From Pontiellaceae bacterium (GTDB lineage Bacteria; Verrucomicrobiota; Kiritimatiellia; Kiritimatiellales; Tichowtungiaceae), in NCBI GenBank assembly GCA_029934215.1, contig JAOZMR010000160.1:1-6472 (forward strand): 6,472 bases of DNA. Direction: 5' to 3'. The notes under the pieces were generated by a model. It was not told the DNA's origin and did no database searches. It worked only from the letters and a program-made list of their open reading frames with translations. Position 1 is the stretch's first letter, and the number at the start of each line of letters is the position of its first letter. Of the stretch, positions 1-5,460 are shown in pieces. The translations under genes and the position numbers were made by a program.

Positions 1-2
1 AA

Positions 3-131
3 GCTGAAATTATTGGGGAAGACTATCATGTCAAAAATCGTTTTCAACAACAGGTCTTGCTATTTAAAATTATGAAATCTGAAAAATGGGCCATTTTTCT
101 TCCATGCCATTATAATCAACAGAAGATGTAA
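3..131 (+). CDS. Possible C-terminal end of a gene entering from the left edge (partial)
   Basis: An open frame runs from the window edge to a TAA at 129-131 and gives 42 residues, starting AEIIGEDYHVKNRF and ending CHYNQQKM. It has a mixed, protein-like composition, but the stretch is too short to identify. Its last 62 bases lie opposite the 3' end of the leftward sheath-like gene, so if real the two genes converge and overlap tail to tail. Another plus-strand frame is also open from the edge to position 75, so openness alone proves little. No function can be given; this may be a chance open frame. Confidence 0.3.
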   Translation, partial: AEIIGEDYHVKNRFQQQVLLFKIMKSEKWAIFLPCHYNQQKM

Positions 132-1470
132 CTAGTAATTGTGAACCTATTTCAATGGCAACGGCTGAATCTACCGTAAATACAGCATTAGACACAACCG
201 TAACTTCACCCATAGAAGAACCACTAGCGTAGTCCAGTCCGCCTATTTCAATAATAGTCCCAGCTGTATTAACAGCAGTAATAATATGAGTACCAGTATA
301 ATCAGTACCATCCATGTTGGTAACGATAACCGTATCAAGTGCTTCACAGTCAACGGCAGAAGCTAATGTTAGTACTGCTTTACCAGCTCCATTATCGGTG
401 TTAGTCAGAACAGTAATAGTTGGTTTAGAATTAGCAACAGAATCAATAGTCGTAGTGGCTTCATCATTGGCCGTAACACTAATAATATCGGTGTCATTAT
501 TTCTACCGAAACTTAGCGCTACGTTATCACCATCTAACACAGTCATGTCAGTAACGTTAATACGACGGCTATTAACAATAGCTTTTTCTTTAGTTGGCGC
601 ATCGAGAGCGATTTTAACTTCTTCACTCATAGTATCGTAAAACGCATTAACAACGTGATCCGTAAGCACTTTCCAGTTGTCCGAGAACATATGTACTTGT
701 GCAGGAGCAGGGAAATCTAAACCGAAGTAACGATCTTCTGCTGCTGTGTAGTCCATATATAATTTGGTTACTGGATCTTGTTTGTCTTTTTCAGTAACGA
801 ATTCAAACTGGTAGATGGGATGTCGTGTCTGGATACGGGAAACAGTATCATACCCTTCATCTTGCTTAATAAAAGCAAACGAATAAACATGGTTGTTTAG
901 GTTCTCAACGTCAAAGTTACTAACTTTAGAACGGTCTGAGAAAAGTTGGAATCCATAGCTATTACCATAGAGACCAGGGTCTCTCATGTTAACAACAGCT
1001 AGAGGATGGGTGTTAGGGCTATAGCCGGTGGTACTTGCATTCCACTGGAAACTGTCGTTCCACACACCATCGTCATTCCAATAACCACCGTCACCGGATA
1101 CATCTAGTGCTACTAGATTATAAACATATGCTTCGTTGGTAGTTGTAGGAAGCGTAACTGTTAGAATAGCCCCTGCTGTGGTCATGGTATCACTATCGAT
1201 ACGAACGATAAATGCACCATTGTACGGAAATGAGTAGTTCAAAAATACAGAAGAACGACTGAAATAATCCGGGTCGTATTGATCGAAAGTTTTCTTTCCA
1301 AATACCGATTCGGCAACAGCCATGTTAGCACACCATACTGGTGTATTAACAGGACCCTTTTCCGTTTTCATCACATAAATAGGGCGATGTAAAGGAAGGT
1401 TTTCCGTAACGATAGGAGTAAAGATAGATTCATCTTTTACATTGATATTTAAATGCGGATAAGCATCCAT
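70..1470 (-). CDS. Tail sheath-like virion protein, apparently short at the C-terminus
   Basis: This 466-residue protein probably belongs to the contractile-tail sheath family, whose members polymerise around the tail tube and contract at infection. Residues 15-91 follow the sheath N-terminal pattern: a passage ending in EKGPVNTPV, then an FGKKTF element, then DYFSRSSVFLNY and GAFIVRI. RDPGLYGNSYG at 163-173 resembles the GxYGN element of sheath proteins. Residues about 350-430 look like a small inserted beta domain with alternating Thr/Val. Family members usually end in a conserved tube-contacting region; I see none, and the protein stops soon after EEKWPIFQIS. It could be a truncated or second sheath copy, a sheath split over two genes, or another virion protein with a sheath-like N-terminus. 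The start is supported by AAAGGAG six bases upstream (1477-1483). By eye it is less AT-rich than the rightward genes. It lies alone on the minus strand. Confidence 0.6.
   Translation of the reverse strand: MDAYPHLNINVKDESIFTPIVTENLPLHRPIYVMKTEKGPVNTPVWCANMAVAESVFGKKTFDQYDPDYFSRSSVFLNYSFPYNGAFIVRIDSDTMTTAGAILTVTLPTTTNEAYVYNLVALDVSGDGGYWNDDGVWNDSFQWNASTTGYSPNTHPLAVVNMRDPGLYGNSYGFQLFSDRSKVSNFDVENLNNHVYSFAFIKQDEGYDTVSRIQTRHPIYQFEFVTEKDKQDPVTKLYMDYTAAEDRYFGLDFPAPAQVHMFSDNWKVLTDHVVNAFYDTMSEEVKIALDAPTKEKAIVNSRRINVTDMTVLDGDNVALSFGRNNDTDIISVTANDEATTTIDSVANSKPTITVLTNTDNGAGKAVLTLASAVDCEALDTVIVTNMDGTDYTGTHIITAVNTAGTIIEIGGLDYASGSSMGEVTVVSNAVFTVDSAVAIEIGSQLLVTSSVDYNGMEEKWPIFQIS
81..99. repeat. Short perfect inverted repeat near the 3' end of the sheath-like gene
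   Basis: The arms GAAAAATGG and CCATTTTTC are perfect 9-base inverses around a single central G. The site lies inside the last codons of the leftward gene and inside the possible plus-strand frame. It could form a weak A/T-flanked hairpin acting on either transcript. However, the realistic loop leaves only about seven mostly A-U pairs, so terminator function is doubtful. The symmetry also explains why both strands read Lys-Trp-x-Ile-Phe here. Confidence 0.3.
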
Positions 1471-1476
1471 AATAAT

Positions 1477-1483
1477 CTCCTTT
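1477..1483 (-). promoter_or_regulatory. Ribosome binding site of the sheath-like gene
   Basis: Read on the minus strand this is AAAGGAG followed by the six-base spacer ATTATT and then ATG at 1470. It is a near-ideal Shine-Dalgarno site and fixes the start of the leftward gene. Confidence 0.85.
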
Positions 1484-1497
1484 GATATATTAAAGTA

Positions 1498-1515
1498 TAA
1501 AGACCCCAGTCTTTA
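1498..1515 (-). promoter_or_regulatory. Leader hairpin upstream of the sheath-like gene
   Basis: A 7-bp perfect stem (TAAAGAC with GTCTTTA) encloses a 4-base loop that reads TGGG on the minus strand. It lies directly downstream of the leftward copy of the promoter-like repeat, sharing a base or two with its edge. If transcription starts just past that repeat, the mRNA would begin with or close to this hairpin, which is how some phage late leaders are stabilised. It has no T-run after it on either strand, so it does not look like a terminator. The stem is perfect; its role is inferred. Confidence 0.45.
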
Positions 1516-1528
1516 ACTATATTATGGT
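1514..1528 (-). promoter_or_regulatory. Putative phage promoter, leftward copy (inverted-repeat arm)
   Basis: On the minus strand this reads ACCATAATATAGTTA and faces the sheath-like gene, 43 bases upstream of its start codon. It is a perfect inverse of 1569-1583. The AT-rich core CATAATATA resembles a -10 element, but no convincing -35 box stands at normal spacing, which could mean a phage-encoded or phage-modified RNA polymerase. An operator for a dimeric regulator is the main alternative. Confidence 0.5.
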
Positions 1529-1568
1529 TAATGAGCAGACCCACAAAGGCCGATTACACAGGGTATTC

Positions 1569-1583
1569 ACCATAATATAGTTA
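1569..1583 (+). promoter_or_regulatory. Putative phage promoter, rightward copy (inverted-repeat arm)
   Basis: The sequence ACCATAATATAGTTA ends 19 bases before the ATG at 1603 and exactly matches, in opposite orientation, the arm facing the leftward gene. Forty bases separate the arms, and this spacer looks less AT-rich than its flanks. Finding the same 15-mer pointing outward before each of two divergent genes fits a shared promoter class that would drive the whole rightward gene run. The leader would be very short, carrying little beyond the AAAGGAG site. Confidence 0.5.
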
Positions 1584-1590
1584 TGATTTT

Positions 1591-1597
1591 AAAGGAG
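1591..1597 (+). promoter_or_regulatory. Ribosome binding site of the 346-aa gene
   Basis: AAAGGAG with the five-base spacer AATGT precedes the ATG at 1603, which supports that start. Confidence 0.85.
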
Positions 1598-1602
1598 AAT
1601 GT

Positions 1603-2643
1603 ATGAAGAACACCAGTATATTAACAACACCATTTTCAAAAATGTACAACCTAAGAACACTAGTTAAAGATGCCGCTAAATGGATCACCACTAATGCTTC
1701 GCTACTAGATGCTAGTCAGGATAAATACGTATCACTAATCACTAATGTTAACCCAGTAGTTAAAACTTATATCAGCACATGTTTTCTTAACATAAAAAAA
1801 GAAGAACTTCTAAATAGCTGTTACTACGTTAGCACTATTATGAACAAGAAAATAGATGTTCCCGAACTACTAACTATCAACGATATCACGGTTGATGGAT
1901 TACTTGTTGACTCTGTTAAAGATAATGATTATAAAAAACCATGGGTTAACATTAGTTCTATGCTTGCACCACCTAGTCAATCTAGATATGCAGATCTTTC
2001 TATTTCAGCATCTAACGAACTTATGGCTTCCATAGTTCGTTCTATGTTATGTGTTTCATATAACGATAGTAAAGAATGGTTAAACCCACAGTCTGCTGCA
2101 TTTATAGTTGAATTTTACACTATGACTATGCGCACTGTAATAGATAGACTATATCGTTTAAACTTTGAAGAAACAGGTATAGTTAAATACGCCTTTGCGT
2201 ATTACTACTCATCACTACTTAGTGATAAGAAAGATCGTAATGGGGCACCTAGTCTATTACATAAATCTAATACGGTGTTAAGAGGTATGGAAGACAATCT
2301 AGATGATTTAGCTAACGATATGCTAGAGATCATAGGTAAAGACACTATGAACATGACTCATGTTATTGAGTTTATTAAAACTTATGGTCCTGCTAGAACT
2401 TCGACACTAACTGTTGAAATGATTTATAAAGCATTATCCATCGTATCACACAACAGTGTTGCTACTTGGATCGCTGCTGATTATCCACCTTATTTAGTTT
2501 ACTTATTATTACTTAGTATGTCTGGAAGTAAACATCCTATTATTAGTAATGTGATTAACAATATGTTCGATAAGAAATACATACGTACTAATGTTGATCA
2601 ACTAGTAAAATATACACCTGCTTACACAACAGTAAATAGATAA
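1603..2643 (+). CDS. Unknown phage protein, probable structural or assembly protein (346 aa)
   Basis: I do not recognise a named family with certainty. The protein reads as mostly alpha-helical and soluble, with no signal peptide; a short hydrophobic stretch near residues 295-306 (YPPYLVYLLLLS) looks like a buried helix rather than a membrane anchor. Landmarks are a Pro-rich loop (SSMLAPPSQSRYADL) near residues 118-132, an aromatic-rich stretch around EFYTMTMRTVIDRLYRL, and an FAYYYSSLL segment. It is the first gene of the rightward run, has a strong ribosome site and a promoter-like repeat just upstream, and sits across a divergent promoter from a sheath-like gene. That setting suggests a late virion or assembly role, perhaps in the tail, but this is inference from context. 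The stop overlaps the next start by one base (TAATG), so the two genes are likely translationally coupled. Confidence 0.85.
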   Translation: MKNTSILTTPFSKMYNLRTLVKDAAKWITTNASLLDASQDKYVSLITNVNPVVKTYISTCFLNIKKEELLNSCYYVSTIMNKKIDVPELLTINDITVDGLLVDSVKDNDYKKPWVNISSMLAPPSQSRYADLSISASNELMASIVRSMLCVSYNDSKEWLNPQSAAFIVEFYTMTMRTVIDRLYRLNFEETGIVKYAFAYYYSSLLSDKKDRNGAPSLLHKSNTVLRGMEDNLDDLANDMLEIIGKDTMNMTHVIEFIKTYGPARTSTLTVEMIYKALSIVSHNSVATWIAADYPPYLVYLLLLSMSGSKHPIISNVINNMFDKKYIRTNVDQLVKYTPAYTTVNR

Positions 2644-3320
2644 TGAAAAACACAGAGTACTTTAAGAAAAAAGGAAAGTCTATTATATTTACAGGGGATA
2701 CGTTAGAGATATTCGTACCTGATAGATATACTAATCATGGATATTTAGAAATCACCAATAGTGTTAAAACTATTGGTATCTTTGATATGCAGATTAATGG
2801 AAAAATAGATACGGGATATCTATTAGCTGGTGTTATAGAAATATTACCTAGTGAAATATCCACAACTAATATTAACGGACAGAAGTTCCATAAATTACTA
2901 CTTAATAAAGATGATGTTTTTATTAAGGATGATAAGATAGTTGGTGATGAGAAAATACAATACGTTGTATTTTACGAAATGATTTTCGGTGGGCATTATC
3001 CACAGTTTATGCAATATAAAGATGTAGCAACATTATTCGATAACGTATTAAAAGCAACTGGTGGTTCTTTTAATACTGATCATATGATCTTAGAAATGAT
3101 CGCTGCTACTTTATTTAGAAGTAAACAGGATCCTACTATTGAATACCGATTAACTGATATGAAAGAGGAACCTTACGTATTACCACTAAGAAGTATCGGT
3201 TACGTAGCTAAGTCTACAACTGGTAAAATATTAGGCAACTACATGAACGAAGGTGTTGACTCAGTACTAGTTAACACTTCCAACACACCAAGTGAAATAG
3301 AAGACCTATTAAGGAAGTAA
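2643..3320 (+). CDS. Unknown phage protein, probable virion protein (225 aa)
   Basis: This is a soluble protein without a signal peptide. The N-terminal half (residues 1-120) looks beta-rich, with alternating stretches such as KSIIFTGDTLEIFVPDRY and YLEITNSVKTIGIFDMQING. The second half has a helical segment around DVATLFDNVLKATGG and a closing section with PLRSIGYVAKSTTGKILGNY followed by an acidic tail. The layout recalls small virion proteins of large myoviruses, but I cannot name the family. The ATG shares its first base with the preceding stop, and I see no good Shine-Dalgarno site before it, so translation is probably coupled to the 346-aa gene. The next gene begins directly after this stop. 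The two genes likely work together because they are coupled and both sit upstream of the fibre genes. Confidence 0.8.
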   Translation: MKNTEYFKKKGKSIIFTGDTLEIFVPDRYTNHGYLEITNSVKTIGIFDMQINGKIDTGYLLAGVIEILPSEISTTNINGQKFHKLLLNKDDVFIKDDKIVGDEKIQYVVFYEMIFGGHYPQFMQYKDVATLFDNVLKATGGSFNTDHMILEMIAATLFRSKQDPTIEYRLTDMKEEPYVLPLRSIGYVAKSTTGKILGNYMNEGVDSVLVNTSNTPSEIEDLLRK

Positions 3321-4364
3321 ATGAAAAAGATAATTTTGTTTTTACTACTGTTCATATCAACTAATATTTATTGTGTTGAACTAGTAGAAGACTTGCAAGA
3401 CCTAGATATAACTAGACGTATTTTAAATGAAGACATACTCCAAACCGATAATAATACGGTTATTATAGCTAATTTAGGAGCAACTGTTGCGAATAATAGT
3501 ACGATTGTGTCTGGTATTGGTACTTCTATATCTGATAACACAGCGGCTATAGCGGGTATTGGTACATCGATATCTGATAATACAACAGCCATATTTAATG
3601 TTGGTGTAGTGGCTGCTAACAACAGCACCAGTATATCAGGTATTATCACAGATGTAAATAATATTGCTACGAACACATCTTACTTAGAACCACTGGTATT
3701 AAGTAACACGGTAGCTGTAGCTGGTAATAGTACTCAAATTGTTTATAACACTACTAACATAAATGACATATGGGCTGAGATACGTTACGTAAACCCATCC
3801 GTATCATTTACTAATCCTAACCGAACATTAGAACTGGGTTCTAGTTACAGTGGTGGTAACATATCGTTTACTTGCAATAAAACTATGGTTGAACGCAACT
3901 TTACTGGTTCGTATGTACATTCATATGGTGCCGGTGGTAGCTTATCCGGATTATCGCTTTCTACAATGACCAGCGATTTTATAACAACTATTACGGTTAC
4001 TGATAGTAGAACTAATTCCTCTAGTGATACTATTTACTATAGTTTCCGTAATAGAACCTATGCCGGTATGTCTGCTGATGAGTTCCATGAAATATCTAAT
4101 GCGGATATATTAACACTAGGTGAAACGAAATTCCAAACTAGAGGTGATAGTGGTAGCGTAACCCCTTCTGGTGCTGAGTACGTATACGTAGCTTACCCTG
4201 CTGATCTAGGAACATGCACATCATTTACTATGAACGGATTAGGATCATCAGCATGGCCTAAGATGACCCGTAACGTAACTAATTCTAGTGGTCATGTTGA
4301 ATTATTCCGCATATACCGCAGTGCACAAAAACAAGAAAGTGGTTTAAGTTATGACATTCATTAA
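3321..4364 (+). CDS. Exported trimeric fibre-like protein with coiled-coil stalk and phage adhesin-type C-terminal domain
   Basis: Residues 1-19 form a Sec-type signal peptide (MKKIILFLLLFISTNIYC); no lipobox precedes the Cys. Residues 42-149 form a low-complexity stalk with about eight copies of IxxNTxxI-type motifs, at Thr42, Val56, Ile70, Ile84, Ala98, Ile115, Val126 and Ile140. Residues 51-120 divide into five 14-residue units. This motif is known from trimeric coiled coils of autotransporter adhesins and phage fibres, where Asn lies in the core. Residues 150-347 form a beta-rich region, with a sandwich-like part (SVSFTNPNRTLELGSSYSGG to RNRTY) followed by a YVYVAYPA...NSSGHVELFRIYRS element typical of phage tail-fibre ends. 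The same domain ends the next gene. The start abuts the previous stop and has AAGGAAG just upstream (3311-3317). No YadA-like membrane barrel is present, so this is not a complete autotransporter. A role as envelope-targeted fibre or adhesin is inference. Confidence 0.85.
   Translation: MKKIILFLLLFISTNIYCVELVEDLQDLDITRRILNEDILQTDNNTVIIANLGATVANNSTIVSGIGTSISDNTAAIAGIGTSISDNTTAIFNVGVVAANNSTSISGIITDVNNIATNTSYLEPLVLSNTVAVAGNSTQIVYNTTNINDIWAEIRYVNPSVSFTNPNRTLELGSSYSGGNISFTCNKTMVERNFTGSYVHSYGAGGSLSGLSLSTMTSDFITTITVTDSRTNSSSDTIYYSFRNRTYAGMSADEFHEISNADILTLGETKFQTRGDSGSVTPSGAEYVYVAYPADLGTCTSFTMNGLGSSAWPKMTRNVTNSSGHVELFRIYRSAQKQESGLSYDIH
3471..3680 (+). repeat. Five tandem 14-residue stalk repeats
   Basis: Residues 51-120 of the first fibre gene split into five consecutive 14-residue (42-bp) units: NLGATVANNSTIVS, two near-identical GIGTSISDNT units, NVGVVAANNSTSIS and GIITDVNNIATNTS. 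The second and third units are also the most alike in DNA, which fits a relatively recent duplication. Fourteen residues equal two heptads, so copies could be gained or lost without breaking coiled-coil phase, changing fibre length only. Confidence 0.8.
3768..4361 (+). repeat. Duplicated C-terminal domain, copy 1
   Basis: This encodes residues 150-347 of the first fibre gene. It aligns without gaps to 4864-5457, with 133 of 198 residues identical by hand count. Conservation is highest in SSYSGGN, NKTMVER, ITVTDSRTN, EYVYVAYPA, SFTMNGLGSSAWPK and the last 13 residues. It is weakest in the loop around residues 198-222. The copy includes the start codon of the next gene at its 3' end. Confidence 0.9.
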
Positions 4365-5460
4365 ATATTGTTATTTACTAATTATTACGTTATGTATTAC
4401 GTTAGTTATTACTAGTTGTATTAGTACTACTGATACTGGCCCAGCAGGTGGTATGAACATAGTGGATGCTCGCATCTTGTCTATGCTAAAAGACCATGGG
4501 TATAACGCACCAACATATACATATGTTGGTACTAATGATACGATACGTGAAAAGTGTTATGTGTTCAGTGATACAGACTGGGTATTAGCAGGTAGTGATA
4601 CTAATTTTACAGATGGTGTTTTAGGTATAGCGTTAAGTACTAATAGTTCCTTAGGTATGCTTTTACTAGGACACTATGTTACGACTAATTATATTGAAGG
4701 ATCTAATTTATATTTAGATCCATTAGATCATGGATCATTAACCGCTACGCCTAATAGTAGTAATGTTAACGTACGTTATCTAGGTACCATGATGGACAGT
4801 AACACAGTGTTCTTCAACCCATCTGTCATAACCCCATCTGGTAATAATGATGAGATAGATAAATTATGGGCTGAGCTTTTATATGTGGAACCCAGTGTTA
4901 GCTTTAGCTCACCTAATAGGACCTTAGAAATAGGTTCTAGTTATAGTGGTGGTAATTTATCATTTACTGTTAATAAAACTATGGTTGAGCGATCTATTAC
5001 TGGATCACATAATAATGATTATGGTTCAGGTGGTGCTATTAACGATATACCTATCGGTAGTATTACTGAAGACTATAATGCTACCATAACTGTAACTGAT
5101 AGTAGAACTAATACTGCTAACGATAACATATCCTTTGTATTTAGGAATAGAACTTATTACGGTACATCTTCTAAAGAGTTACATGAAATTACTAATGGAG
5201 ACATACTAGACCTAATAGGTATTAAGTTCGCCACCAGAGGTAATAGTGGTAATGCTAATCCAACTGGGTTAGAATATGTATACGTAGCCTACCCTGCTGT
5301 TTTAGGATCTTGTAGTTCATTTACTATGAACGGATTAGGATCATCAGCATGGCCTAAATTAACACGCAGTGTTACTAATAGTAGTGGATATGTTGAGACA
5401 TATCGTATTTATCGAAGTGAACAAAAACAAGCAAGTGGACTTAGTTATGACATACATTAA
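4351..5460 (+). CDS. Putative lipoprotein fibre protein with two phage-type domains
   Basis: The N-terminus (MTFIKYCYLLIITLCITLV) is followed by ITSC, a good lipobox with Cys23, and a Ser/Thr/Gly-rich linker. The mature protein would be lipidated at Cys23 and held in the envelope; Ile at +2 does not suggest inner-membrane retention in enterobacteria. Residues 69-158 form a beta domain with LGIAL, GMLLLG, GSNLYLDP and a closing VFFNPS, a module common in phage fibre and decoration proteins and also found in the next gene. Residues 172-369 repeat the C-terminal domain of the preceding gene. The start lies inside the preceding gene and overlaps it by 14 bp in another frame. Only a weak AAGTGG-like site lies upstream, so coupled translation is likely. 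Reading the N-terminus as a plain membrane anchor is the main alternative. Confidence 0.85.
   Translation: MTFIKYCYLLIITLCITLVITSCISTTDTGPAGGMNIVDARILSMLKDHGYNAPTYTYVGTNDTIREKCYVFSDTDWVLAGSDTNFTDGVLGIALSTNSSLGMLLLGHYVTTNYIEGSNLYLDPLDHGSLTATPNSSNVNVRYLGTMMDSNTVFFNPSVITPSGNNDEIDKLWAELLYVEPSVSFSSPNRTLEIGSSYSGGNLSFTVNKTMVERSITGSHNNDYGSGGAINDIPIGSITEDYNATITVTDSRTNTANDNISFVFRNRTYYGTSSKELHEITNGDILDLIGIKFATRGNSGNANPTGLEYVYVAYPAVLGSCSSFTMNGLGSSAWPKLTRSVTNSSGYVETYRIYRSEQKQASGLSYDIH
4516..4824 (+). repeat. Shared beta module, copy 1
   Basis: Residues 56-158 of the lipoprotein-like gene match residues about 190-296 of the next gene. Shared landmarks are CY, a Trp eight residues later, LGIA, GM with two hydrophobics, a Pro/Glu-Gly-x-x-LYL element, RY[LV]G and FNPS. 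Similarity is clear but far lower than for the duplicated C-terminal domain, so this sharing is older or was acquired independently. Confidence 0.7.
4864..5457 (+). repeat. Duplicated C-terminal domain, copy 2
   Basis: This encodes residues 172-369 of the lipoprotein-like gene and is the partner of 3768-4361, exactly 1096 bp downstream. The copy also ends with the stop and embedded start arrangement, AGTTATGACATACATTAA, one base different from copy 1. That change is silent in the upstream frame (Ile) and turns Phe to Tyr in the downstream frame. Confidence 0.9.

Noticed and set aside
314..640. Plus-strand open frame of 108 aa
   Set aside because: It lies wholly opposite the sheath-like gene, has low-complexity Ser/Val/Leu composition and no clear ribosome site; it is a shadow.
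3368..3676. Minus-strand open frame of 102 aa
   Set aside because: It is antisense to the repetitive stalk; its apparent repeats mirror the stalk repeats.
3471..3680. Tandem repeats as a CRISPR array
   Set aside because: Units are contiguous coding repeats in phase with the reading frame, with no conserved repeat and unique spacer pattern.
3321..4364. A complete trimeric autotransporter
   Set aside because: The stalk motif fits, but there is no C-terminal membrane-barrel anchor; the C-terminus is a phage fibre-type domain.
5369..5446. Longer start for the third fibre gene at an upstream ATG
   Set aside because: It would add 26 residues read from inside the conserved upstream domain and bury the signal peptide; the start at 5447 matches the preceding junction exactly.
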